Shown here: positions 52,308 through 60,496 of the stretch, piece after piece
Position numbering within the stretch: the stretch's first letter is position 1
Layout of the letters: the number at the start of each line of letters is the position of its first letter
From: Polyangium jinanense
GTDB lineage: Bacteria; Myxococcota; Polyangia; Polyangiales; Polyangiaceae
Assembly (NCBI RefSeq): GCF_028435365.1
Contig: NZ_JAGTJJ010000005.1
Span: forward strand, 1 to 64,000
Length of the DNA stretch: 64,000 nt
Reading direction: 5' to 3'
The notes under the pieces: model-generated
What the model saw: only the letters and a program-made list of their open reading frames with translations
Databases searched by the model: none
Told to the model about the DNA's origin: nothing
Position numbers and translations under genes: made by a program

Positions 52308-53282
52308 TCATTTGCAGCTCATGGTGACGCCTGCGCCCGCCACCCGGGCGGTCCAATACACGTGCGTGGCATCGACCGCCACGTCGAACGCGCTTATCTG
52401 CGGGCCGCGCGCCACATTGGCCACGTCGCCGCCCTCCTTGGGTACACGAATGACGCCGCGCTCGTCGAGCGAGCCGCCATCCTTGCTGCGCAGCGTGACG
52501 TAGACGTCATCGCCGTCCAGCGTGAGGCTCACGGGATCGGCAAGGTCCTTGGCCAGCACGACCGGCGTGCCACCGGCCTTGGGGGCCTTCATCAGCGTGC
52601 CGGCCGAGGGCTCGACCCAGTAGACGTTCGTCCCGTCCACCTCGAGCTCGTGGAAAAAAATATGGTATGTGACGGTGGTGGGAGGCGCGATCTCCTCGAT
52701 CTCGCCGCCTGCCTTGGGCACGCGCACGGTGCGGCCCGAGAGGTCGTCCGCGTTGCCGATGGTGCGCACGTAGACGAACGCGTCGTCGACCGCGATGGAG
52801 CCCGCGCCCGAAATCGACGCGAGGGATTCGACCTTGGACATGTCCTTGGGCGTCCGGAAGAGGCCTGCCGTCGACGTGAAATAGACGCTGCTCTCATCCA
52901 CCGCGACCACGCTGATCGAATCCTGTGCGAGGACCACCGCCCCGCTGCCGTCCTTGTTCATCCGCACGAGCTTCTCGGCGTAATCCACGACGTACAGCGC
53001 CTCGTCATCCATGGCCAGCGTGTACGCCAGATTGAATCCCTGCGCGAGGCGCTTCGGCGACGTGCCGCCCGGATCCGCTCGCCATACCGAGTCATCGCGG
53101 GTCCAGTAGACGCCGCTCTCATCCGCGACGATACCGTTCACCGCGCTCTCGTCCACGCCCTCGTTGAACGTGACCAGAGGGCATCCACCAGGGCCGTAGC
53201 TCGTATTCGGTGGATCGTTCGTTGCCTGATCGCTGCACCCGACGAGGAGCAGGGTCACCAATACCGAAGAAATTGCACGCAC
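52308..53282 (-). CDS. Beta-propeller lipoprotein
   Basis: 324 residues from a GTG start that has AGGAGG seven bases upstream; the open frame before it is discarded. Lipobox LLLVGC (Cys16). Repeated blocks of the type GVYWTRDDSVWRADPGGTSPKRL, ALYVVDYAEKLVRMNKDGSG, NVYWVEPSAGTLMKAPKAGG and HVYWTARV build a six- or seven-bladed propeller, a pattern very common in myxobacterial surface lipoproteins. No catalytic motif; probable ligand-binding or scaffold role. Confidence 0.85.
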   Translation of the reverse strand: MRAISSVLVTLLLVGCSDQATNDPPNTSYGPGGCPLVTFNEGVDESAVNGIVADESGVYWTRDDSVWRADPGGTSPKRLAQGFNLAYTLAMDDEALYVVDYAEKLVRMNKDGSGAVVLAQDSISVVAVDESSVYFTSTAGLFRTPKDMSKVESLASISGAGSIAVDDAFVYVRTIGNADDLSGRTVRVPKAGGEIEEIAPPTTVTYHIFFHELEVDGTNVYWVEPSAGTLMKAPKAGGTPVVLAKDLADPVSLTLDGDDVYVTLRSKDGGSLDERGVIRVPKEGGDVANVARGPQISAFDVAVDATHVYWTARVAGAGVTMSCK

Positions 53283-53475
53283 GTTTATCCTCCTGGAAGG
53301 AAGCGGGCCCGCGCCATGCACACAACGTGCCAGCAATTCATTCCGCGGAGAATGCTCTCCAACTATGAATAGAGGTTCACAGCCACCCGGGCGAAAGGGT
53401 CATTCTCGTTCCAGGTTTGTGTTGTAGACCTGGATGGTGTATGAGAAATGTACTTCCGTGGTCGGGAGGGACAAC

Positions 53476-53850
53476 ATGAACCGCACGAGACCCCTGATAT
53501 CGGAAGAAGACACCAGGCGCCTCGTCGAGGAGGCCGTGCGCAAGACCAGCGCGGAGCACCCCGGCGACGCCGAGGCCATGAAAGCCGCGCTGCACGACGT
53601 GTGGCGTGTATGGTCAAGGGACTGGGTGACCAGCATCATGGGCGGCGACGGCGGCACGACCGTCTTCGCGGAGCGCGGCGCGCTGTACATCGGATACCGG
53701 TGGCTCGGGCGCGACTGGGAATCCAAGTTCGAATGGCGTGAGGGGCAGTGGGTCGAGACGGAGGCGTACGACGGCTACCTCGAGGGCTGGGGGCTCGTGG
53801 ACGCGTTCATGTCGGGGTTGCATTTCGATTCTCCCAACGCGTACCTTTGA
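53476..53850 (+). CDS. Small soluble protein of unknown function
   Basis: 124 residues. Helical N-terminal half (EEDTRRLVEEAVRKTSAEHPGDAEAMKAALHDVWRVWSRDW) and a beta-like C-terminal half (ALYIGYRWLGRDWESKFEWREGQWVETEAYDG). Not recognised. GGGAGGG precedes the ATG. It is convergent with the MFS gene at 47 bp. Confidence 0.65.
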   Translation: MNRTRPLISEEDTRRLVEEAVRKTSAEHPGDAEAMKAALHDVWRVWSRDWVTSIMGGDGGTTVFAERGALYIGYRWLGRDWESKFEWREGQWVETEAYDGYLEGWGLVDAFMSGLHFDSPNAYL

Positions 53851-53896
53851 GCGCATCGCCGCGTGAGCAACGTGGCCCAACAGCGATTGAGCCGGT

Positions 53897-55117
53897 TCAC
53901 GCCGTCGCCGCTCGACGTACCATCCGCACGACCAGCGCGGCGGTCGAAGTCGCCGTCGCCAGCGCGACGACGCCCATCCAGCCCCATTGCGCCAGTGCCA
54001 AGCTGGCGAGCGCGGCGCCCCCAGCCATGCCGATGAACATACCGGTGAACAGCAGCGCATTCAGACGGCTGCGCGCGCCGGGTTCGATGCCATACACCAG
54101 GGTTTGGTGCGCGACCAGCGTCGCCTGAACACCGAAATCGAAGCCGATCGCGGCGACGACGATCAGGCCCAGTTGCGCCGAGGCCGGCAGCAGCGGTGAA
54201 AGCACCATGGTCGCGAACGAAACCGCGGTCAGCCCTGCGCCAAGACGCGTGACGAGCTCCGGTCCGCGTCGGTCGGCCAAACGCCCGGCCAGCGGTGCGG
54301 CCAGCGCGCCGGCCGCGCCGGCCAGCCCAAAAGCGCCGGCGGCGGCACTGCCCAGGTGGAAGCTGCCGTGTAGCATGACCGCCAGCGTCGACCAGAAGCC
54401 ACCAAAACCGAGCGCCAGCAATCCCTGCGCGAGCGTCGCCTGCCGCAACGCCGGATAACGGCGCCATAACGCAACCAGCGAACCCATCAAGGCGCGGTAG
54501 CCTAGCTGGGTCGTGGGCTCAAAGCGCGGCAATCCCTGCCAGGCGACCACGCCGATCAACGCCATGGCGCCCGCGGCCGCCGTATACACGGCGCGCCAGC
54601 CAAAATGCTCGGCCACGAAGCCGCTGACCACGCGCGACAGCAGGATGCCCAAAAGCAGGCCGGTCATCACCGTACCCACCACCTTGCCGCGCTGCGATTC
54701 CGGCGCCAGCGTCGCGGCAGCCGGCACGATGTCCTGCGCCAGCGTCGCCGTCAGCCCGACGGCCAAGCTGGCCCCGAGCAGCCAGCCAATCCCCGGGGCG
54801 AAGCCGCAGAGCAGCAGTGAAAGCGAAAGCAGCGCTGCCTTGACCAGAATGATGCTGCGCCGATCGTATCTATCCCCGAGCGGGGCGAGCAGCAGAATCC
54901 CCAGGGCATACCCCAGTTGCGTCGACGTGGGCACCAGGCCCAGAAGCCAGTCGCCAGCTTGGAGGTCCGGGCCGAGCACCCCCAGCATCGGCTGGCTGTA
55001 ATAGAGCGACGCAACGCTCAGTCCGGCGCCGGTGGCCAGCAGAAGCACGAGCGAGCGGGAGAGCCCGCCCTGGGCAGGGGCGGTGACGGTGACATGCGTG
55101 ACCTGAATGGATGCCAT
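53897..55117 (-). CDS. MFS transporter
   Basis: 406 residues, twelve predicted helices. LGDRYDRRSIILVKAALLSL between helices 2 and 3 is the MFS motif A region, and GRLADRRGPELVTRLG its counterpart in the second half. The sequence resembles the YnfM/small-molecule efflux branch. It is divergent from the LysR gene at 55213, 95 bp away, so drug- or metabolite-responsive control by that regulator is likely. Codon style (many GCG/CAG/GGC triplets, fewer of the GTC/ACG/AAG choices of neighbours) suggests acquisition from a proteobacterium. Confidence 0.9.
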   Translation of the reverse strand: MASIQVTHVTVTAPAQGGLSRSLVLLLATGAGLSVASLYYSQPMLGVLGPDLQAGDWLLGLVPTSTQLGYALGILLLAPLGDRYDRRSIILVKAALLSLSLLLCGFAPGIGWLLGASLAVGLTATLAQDIVPAAATLAPESQRGKVVGTVMTGLLLGILLSRVVSGFVAEHFGWRAVYTAAAGAMALIGVVAWQGLPRFEPTTQLGYRALMGSLVALWRRYPALRQATLAQGLLALGFGGFWSTLAVMLHGSFHLGSAAAGAFGLAGAAGALAAPLAGRLADRRGPELVTRLGAGLTAVSFATMVLSPLLPASAQLGLIVVAAIGFDFGVQATLVAHQTLVYGIEPGARSRLNALLFTGMFIGMAGGAALASLALAQWGWMGVVALATATSTAALVVRMVRRAATA

Positions 55118-55212
55118 GGTGGACGCCTCTTCGGTTGACCTGAGGCCATCGTACAAGCCGCTCCGAAGACGTGGTAGCTGCCTCGGGCGCAGACTTGATA
55201 TACGCTGCGCGT

Positions 55213-56133
55213 ATGACCAACCCAGACATGACCGGCATGGACCGGATCGGCCTGATGCAGACCTTCGTGCGCATCGTCGAGGCCGGCAGCCTCTCGGCCG
55301 CGGCCGCGCAACTGGGGACCAGCCAGCCCACCGTGAGCCGGCGCCTGCAGGCGCTCGAGCGCTCCCTGGGCCTCAAGCTGCTGCAGCGCTCGACCCACGT
55401 CATGAAACTCACCGACGATGGCGCGCGCTGCTTCGCGCATGCCAAGACGCTCCTGGATCGCTGGGAGGCGATGACCGCCGACCTGCGCGGGGCCAAGGAC
55501 GCGCCGGAAGGCCATTTACGGGTCCTGGTTCCGCACGCATTCGGGCAGCAGCAGCTCATCGCGCCGTTGACGGCGTACCTGAAGCGTCATCCGCTTGTCA
55601 CGGTCGAATGGCTGCTCCACGATCGGCGTCCCGATTTCATTGCCGAGGGCATCGATTGCGCCGTGCAGGTCGGCGCGGTGGACGATCCTTCCGTGGTGGC
55701 CGTTCGCTTGGCCGAGGTGCCGCGCATCGTCGTGGCCGCCCCGGACTTGTTCCGCGAGCGGCCGCTTCCGCGGCAGCCGGACGATCTCGCGGCGCTGCCA
55801 TGGCTTGCGCTGCAGACCTATTATCGCAACGAAGTGGCGCTGGTGCGAAAGGCCGATGGCGTCACGCGCCGCTTTGTGATCCGGCCCCGCCTGAGCACCG
55901 ATAGCCTGTATGCGCTACGCAACGCGATGCTCTCGGGGCTCGGGGCAGGCATCGTCTCTGCGTGGATGGTGACCGACGATCTGGAGCAGGGGCGACTTTT
56001 GCACCTGGCACCCGCGTGGGAAGCGCCGCGGCTGCCCGTCCACCTGGTCTATCCCTATGCGCGCTTCTACCCGGCCCGGCTGCGCGTGTTCCTGGAGGCC
56101 ATGCGCGAAGCGGTGCCGACCATCGCCGGGTAG
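55213..56133 (+). CDS. LysR-family transcriptional regulator
   Basis: 306 residues. N-terminal winged helix (GLMQTFVRIVEAGSLSAAAAQLGTSQPTVSRRLQALERSLGLKLLQRS) and a periplasmic-binding-like co-inducer domain (GHLRVLVPHAFGQQQLIAPL... YARFYPARLRVFLEAMREAVP). It belongs to the CrgA/AaeR-like branch by look. Likely regulator of the divergent MFS gene. An in-frame GTG/ATG at 55171 is an alternative start. Confidence 0.92.
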   Translation: MTNPDMTGMDRIGLMQTFVRIVEAGSLSAAAAQLGTSQPTVSRRLQALERSLGLKLLQRSTHVMKLTDDGARCFAHAKTLLDRWEAMTADLRGAKDAPEGHLRVLVPHAFGQQQLIAPLTAYLKRHPLVTVEWLLHDRRPDFIAEGIDCAVQVGAVDDPSVVAVRLAEVPRIVVAAPDLFRERPLPRQPDDLAALPWLALQTYYRNEVALVRKADGVTRRFVIRPRLSTDSLYALRNAMLSGLGAGIVSAWMVTDDLEQGRLLHLAPAWEAPRLPVHLVYPYARFYPARLRVFLEAMREAVPTIAG

Positions 56134-56303
56134 CTCGAGAACAGGGAAGCGAATCTCGCAGCCTCTCCGCTCCTCCCATTGCCCTGCGCGCGAGAATCGT
56201 GCTGCCGCGCGCCCCGGCGATTCGCTTCTTGTCCCGCTTGCTCCACCTGTGTTAGGGTCCCGACTGTGCACGCACAGTGCGGCACATCCTTAATGGTGAT
56301 ATC

Positions 56304-57608
56304 ATGCAGGTAAAACGGTTACTTGGGGGTTCCTTGGTCTGCCTCGCTCTCGCTCCGGCTGCGGCTCACGCGGAGCCCGTCACCGTGCCGGAGGGCGTCG
56401 CGGACGCCATCGTCGGCGAAGGTACGGGCCTGTGCGCCGCGTCGGCGATAGCGACGAACCCCACAGTGGACTTCGGCCTCCTGAGCCCCGAGAACTTCAC
56501 GGGGGCGGTCGACACGTTCATCGACGCGCACGCGGCCGATCGCGTCGAGTACGTGATCCGATCGCTCTTCGATCTGTCCAACAACAACGCGTCCGGGCTC
56601 CAGGTGAGCTACGGCGATTTCATCGACGCCGCGCTGCCGGATTGCAAGACAGGTGGGTGCGATTTCTTCGTCAACGACGCGACGACGTCCTTCGCCTCGC
56701 GCATGCGCGGCTACTTCAACGTCACGGCCGACCTCGTGAACAAGCCCATCCACTTCGGGGTGTACACGGACGACGCCGTCAGTCTCACGGTGTACGACAA
56801 GGCACTCAATGCATATCCCGTCGTCGTCCGCCCCCCCGAGTTCGGCGCGGCGACATGGCGCGTGACGAACGAGGTCAACTTCTCGACCCCGGGGCTCTAC
56901 CCGATCGAGATTCTCTACACCCAGCTCAAGGAGCACGCCGCGCTCGAGATCTCGTATTTCGTAGGGGACTTCGAGGACTTCGAGCGAGCGGCCAACGCGC
57001 CGCCCGTCGTCAAGCTCAACGACGAGGGATTCACGCTTTTCCCGGCGACCTCGTTTTTCCAGACGCTGAAGGGCAACCCCTCGAACCCGGATCTCGGCGC
57101 CTGCAAGCAATGCGAGCGGCAGTTCGTCAACCAGGCCGGCAACAACGGCTGCGACGCCGGGCAGTACTGCAATGACGCGGCGCTCTGCGCGCCTTGCGAC
57201 ACGGACAAAGCCTGCGGGTCGAGCTGCTCGCCTTGCGGCGGCGAAACCCCATTCTGCGTGGACCTGAACGGCGCCGTCCAGTGCGGCGGTTGCCGCACGG
57301 ACGCTGATTGCCAGAGTGGCGACACCTGCGATCCGAGCACGAAGACCTGCGAGGAATCGTCTTCGCCCGCGGGCTCGGGTGGAGCCGGCGGAAGCGGCGG
57401 CGGTGGCGGCGGCGGTGGCATCGGTGGCGGTGGCACCGGCGGCGGCGGTATCGGCGGCGGCGGCACCGACGGCCTCGAAGGCGGTTGTGCTTGTCGGGCC
57501 GAATCGAGCTCATCGAACCCCGGAGCCGCGGGCATTCTGGGTCTCGCGAGCGCGGCGATGGCTTATGCCCGGTCGCGACGGCGCGTGTCCAAATCCTCGC
57601 GCCGTTGA
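56304..57608 (+). CDS. TraA-like cell-surface protein with Cys-rich region and MYXO-CTERM-type tail
   Basis: 434 residues. Signal peptide ending AAAHA-EP. A distant PA14/lectin-like domain (~100-240: SRMRGYFNVTADLVNKPIHFGVYTDDAVSLTVYD), then a Cys-rich stretch (~265-355, about 18 Cys in CxxC-type spacing), a Gly-rich spacer, and a sorting tail: GGCACRAE, hydrophobic helix, then RSRRR. That layout is the one of TraA, the myxobacterial receptor for outer-membrane exchange, but this protein is shorter and no OmpA-type TraB gene follows. The tail should be cut and lipidated by the myxosortase-type pathway known for such tags. Recognition specificity would lie in the PA14-like part. Confidence 0.68.
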   Translation: MQVKRLLGGSLVCLALAPAAAHAEPVTVPEGVADAIVGEGTGLCAASAIATNPTVDFGLLSPENFTGAVDTFIDAHAADRVEYVIRSLFDLSNNNASGLQVSYGDFIDAALPDCKTGGCDFFVNDATTSFASRMRGYFNVTADLVNKPIHFGVYTDDAVSLTVYDKALNAYPVVVRPPEFGAATWRVTNEVNFSTPGLYPIEILYTQLKEHAALEISYFVGDFEDFERAANAPPVVKLNDEGFTLFPATSFFQTLKGNPSNPDLGACKQCERQFVNQAGNNGCDAGQYCNDAALCAPCDTDKACGSSCSPCGGETPFCVDLNGAVQCGGCRTDADCQSGDTCDPSTKTCEESSSPAGSGGAGGSGGGGGGGGIGGGGTGGGGIGGGGTDGLEGGCACRAESSSSNPGAAGILGLASAAMAYARSRRRVSKSSRR

Positions 57609-57713
57609 CGTTCACGGTCCCACCACAGGCACGTAGCGCCGAGCCACCTCCCAGGACCTCGGCGCCCCCTCCCCCGGCATAATTCTTCTTCGCTTGCTTC
57701 AAGCGGACCCGGC

Positions 57714-58520
57714 GTGTGGCGGCGGGCAACATGTAGCGGGCCGGCAACATCCCTGATCCACGTGTCCTCTGCCGCCGGGAGGCGCGCCGCGCCGAAGGCT
57801 CGCGCCTTCCTCGCCAAGCCACGAAAACACCTCGTGGCATCGACATTGCTTTTCCCGTCCGCATGACGACCACGCTTCGCCTCTCGACGTCCCTCGCTTC
57901 AGCGCTCCTCGTGACCTCGATGGCTTTCCATGCGTCCGCCGCGGAGCCGCGTGAGCACTCGTTGTCGGCGACCATCGGCCTCACGCCCCTTTACTTCGGC
58001 GAGGCGGTGGGTTTTACGGACGGAGGGGGCGATTACTTCGCCTCCGCCAACGAGCCTCTGCTCTTCGGGCTCTCGGCCGATTACATGCGCAGCTACGGCC
58101 TCGTTCGCGTGGGCGTCGGACTGCGATACGAAAGCGTCCAGGACACGAACACCCACTGGTACAGGGACTGGCAGACATTCTCACACGAGCTCGGAATCTC
58201 CGGGCTCCTTTCGCTCGGCGGCACGACCCGCAGTGGCGTGGACATCGCCGCGACGCTCGGCCTCGGGATCGGCCACTCCTGGATACCAAACTTCGATTTG
58301 TACCCCCCGAGCTGGGGCGGAACCGGCGAGCTGCTCGTCTCGGTCGCCATTCCGGTCACCCGGGCCTCCGACTTCTTCCTGCGCAGCGGCATGAGCGTGG
58401 CCTTTTACATCGGCAACATGACCCAGGAGGGGGAGTATCCTCGTCCCGACGCCGTTCTCCGCCGCGCCTACTTCCCCTTCGAGCTGGGCTTCCGCAGACG
58501 CTTTTGACCGCTCCGCAGTC
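57714..58520 (+). repeat. Copy 1 of a duplicated outer-membrane gene cassette
   Basis: Begins GTGTGGCGGCGGGCAACATG and includes ~150 bp of leader, the whole gene at 57863 and the shared end TTTTGACCGCTCCGCAG. The second copy is at 59025-59842 in the same orientation. Because leader and gene are copied together, both copies should have the same promoter. Confidence 0.85.
57863..58507 (+). CDS. Outer-membrane beta-barrel-like protein, copy 1
   Basis: 214 residues. Signal peptide (LASALLVTSMAFHASA). Mature part shows alternating residues and Gly/aromatic pairs of a small barrel (HSLSATIGLTPLYFGEAV, YGLVRVGVGLRYESV, GVDIAATLGLGIGHSWI, PFELGFRRRF with a C-terminal Phe). About 65-70 percent of positions agree by eye with the copy at 59173. 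Function unknown. The C-terminal RRRF fits barrel-assembly signals. Confidence 0.78.
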   Translation: MTTTLRLSTSLASALLVTSMAFHASAAEPREHSLSATIGLTPLYFGEAVGFTDGGGDYFASANEPLLFGLSADYMRSYGLVRVGVGLRYESVQDTNTHWYRDWQTFSHELGISGLLSLGGTTRSGVDIAATLGLGIGHSWIPNFDLYPPSWGGTGELLVSVAIPVTRASDFFLRSGMSVAFYIGNMTQEGEYPRPDAVLRRAYFPFELGFRRRF

Positions 58521-58645
58521 ACGGCACGCTGTCATGCCCGCGTGACACTGTCGCGGCCTCGTAACACGCTTGCGGCTCTTTTCGCGGCTTTTCCCGCCGA
58601 ATTTCCTGGCAAGCTTCTTGCGATTGCGCTCGACGCGACGACACG

Positions 58646-59009
58646 ATGCGCTATTACGTGACCATCCAGAGCGGGGAAGAGAAGGGGCCGTACGAGGAAA
58701 ACGAGGTGCGCGCCTGGCTCGCCGCAGGCACCATGCCGAGGACCGCGCCGACCCGCGCCGAGCAGGAAGCCCTCGCCCGTCCCGCCTGGGAAGTTTTTCC
58801 GGGCGTGGCGCCCGGGGAGCTTCTGGCTCGGGTTTCTCTTCGCCGGGTTCTGCAACATCGCGGCCGTTCTTTACTTGCTTTTCGGGACGGACACCGCCCC
58901 CGAGACCCGTCGCGGGGTCAAATGGGGGCTGTTCGTCGGTTGCGTGGTCCTTCCGATCATCGGCGTCTTCCTCTGGTCGATCAAGCTCATCGCGACCGGC
59001 GAGCCCTGA
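58646..59009 (+). pseudogene. GYF_2-domain membrane protein interrupted by a +1 frameshift
   Basis: The N-terminal ~50 residues (MRYYVTIQSGEEKGPYEENEVRAWLAAG) are a GYF_2 domain. After PAWEV at a T5 run (58794-58798) the natural continuation lies in the next frame: FRAWRPGSFWLGFLFAG..., then two membrane helices (AGFCNIAAVLYLLFG and WGLFVGCVVLPIIGVFLWS), ending at TGA 59007. With one T fewer the frame would be whole and give ~120 residues. As written, frame 0 runs on to 59047 with a meaningless Arg-rich tail. Sequencing error, decay or programmed slippage are all possible. Confidence 0.75.
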
Positions 59010-59024
59010 TCGCGCGCGTCGACC

Positions 59025-59842
59025 GTGTGGCGGCGGGCAACATGTAGCGGGCCGGCAACATCCCTGATCCGCGTGTCCTGCGCGGCCGAAAGGCGCGCTC
59101 GCGCCGAAACCACGCGCCTTCCTCGTGAGCCGCGAAAAACCTCGTGGCATCGACATTGCTTTCCCCGTCCGCATGACGATCATGCTTCGCTTCTCGACGT
59201 CCCTCGCTTCTGCGCTCCTCGTGACTTCGATGGCTCTCCATGCGTCTGCCACGGACCCGCCCGCGCCCGCCAGCGACGCGGAGCCGCGCAAGCACTCCTT
59301 GTCGGTGACCGCCGGCCTGACGCCCCTTTATTTCGGTAGTGGCATAAGTTATGACGATCGAGGGGCCGAGTACGAGAACGAGGTCTACGCCTACAAACCG
59401 CTGCTCGCCGGGCTCTCAGTCGATTACATGCGCAGCTTCGGCCTCGTACGCGCGGGCGTCGGACTGCGCTACATGTACACCCAGGACAACGGGCATACCT
59501 TCGCAAACGAGCTCGGGATCACCGGGCTCTTTTCGCTCGGCGGCACGACCAAGAGCGGCGTGGACATCGCCGCGACGCTCGGCTTCGGAATCGGTCACAC
59601 CTGGGTACGGCGCTACAATTCCCCGGGCTGGGGTGGGACCGGCGAGCTGCTCCTCTCGGTCGCCATTCCGGTCTCCGAGACTTCCGACTTCTTCCTGCGC
59701 AGCGGCCTGAGCATGGCCTATTTCACCGGCAACGCGCCCGAGGTCCCGGAGGGGTACTGGCCTCCGCACGAACCCTACCTCATCCGCGCCTACATCCCCT
59801 TCGAGCTGGGGTTCCGCAGACGCTTTTGACCGCTCCGCAGGT
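59025..59842 (+). repeat. Copy 2 of the duplicated outer-membrane gene cassette
   Basis: Same leader (GTGTGGCGGCGGGCAACATG) and same end as 57714-58520; the two copies stand ~500 bp apart with the frameshifted GYF_2 gene between them. Confidence 0.85.
59173..59829 (+). CDS. Outer-membrane beta-barrel-like protein, copy 2
   Basis: 218 residues, paralogue of 57863. Signal peptide (LASALLVTSMALHASA), then an extra DPPAPASDAE spacer not in copy 1, then the same barrel: HSLSVTAGLTPLYFG, YMRSFGLVRAGVGLRYMYT, GVDIAATLGFGIGHTWV, PFELGFRRRF. The loops between strands differ more than the strands, as expected of surface-exposed parts under diversifying pressure. ATG 59173 aligns with the start of copy 1. 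Confidence 0.78.
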   Translation: MTIMLRFSTSLASALLVTSMALHASATDPPAPASDAEPRKHSLSVTAGLTPLYFGSGISYDDRGAEYENEVYAYKPLLAGLSVDYMRSFGLVRAGVGLRYMYTQDNGHTFANELGITGLFSLGGTTKSGVDIAATLGFGIGHTWVRRYNSPGWGGTGELLLSVAIPVSETSDFFLRSGLSMAYFTGNAPEVPEGYWPPHEPYLIRAYIPFELGFRRRF

Positions 59843-59882
59843 CTGCTACCCTGCCGGTCCCTCTCATCGACATCCTGAGCGC

Positions 59883-60335
59883 ATGACGCCCGTCATCCGG
59901 TTTTACAGCATCCAAGACGCCTACGGCGAGTTTTCCAACTTCGCGCCATACCCCATCCTCCTGGACAAGAAACGCTGGCCGACGTCGGAGCACTATTTTC
60001 AGGCCCAGAAGTTTCTCGACGCCAACGTGCAGGAACGCATTCGCAGCGCATCCACGCCGCTGCTGGCCGCGCGCCTTGGGCGTGACCGAAAACAACGCCT
60101 TCGCGCCGATTGGGAATCGGTGAAGGTTTCCGTGATGCGCCGCGCCGTGGAAGCGAAGTTTCGACAACATGACGACTTGGCCGTGCTTCTCCTCTCCACC
60201 GCCGACGCTCGCATCGTCGAACACACCGACGCCGACGCATTCTGGGGAGATGCAGGCGATGGCTCGGGGAGGAACATGCTTGGGCGTATCCTCATGGACA
60301 TTCGTACGATTTTGCAGACAGAACGGCGGAAGTAA
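59883..60335 (+). CDS. NADAR (YbiA-type) protein
   Basis: 150 residues, usual family length. VIRFYSIQDAYGEFSNFAPYPI at the start, WPTSEHYFQAQKF, and FWGDAGDGSGRNMLGRILMDIR at the end are the conserved NADAR/YbiA blocks. Known members hydrolyse N-glycosidic bonds: YbiA-type in riboflavin intermediates, others remove ADP-ribose from nucleic acid guanine. Which applies is not visible. An AT-rich stretch with promoter-like look follows it. Single gene, no DarT-like partner seen. Confidence 0.9.
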   Translation: MTPVIRFYSIQDAYGEFSNFAPYPILLDKKRWPTSEHYFQAQKFLDANVQERIRSASTPLLAARLGRDRKQRLRADWESVKVSVMRRAVEAKFRQHDDLAVLLLSTADARIVEHTDADAFWGDAGDGSGRNMLGRILMDIRTILQTERRK

Positions 60336-60496
60336 GCCGCCGCTCCGAAAACTTTTGTTATTTGTTGTGGTGGTAAATTCCGGTTTTTGATCGACATCGC
60401 CCTTGACTTCGCGAATCTGTTTGGGCCCACTAGCCGTGTACGCCTGCCCGCTTGGCGACGCTCGTCCGGAAAGACCCCTCACAGAAGGAACACAGG

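Noticed and set aside
58798..59047. Frame-0 tail of the GYF_2 reading frame
   Set aside because: Arg-rich and without membrane helices, whereas the next frame is clearly coding.
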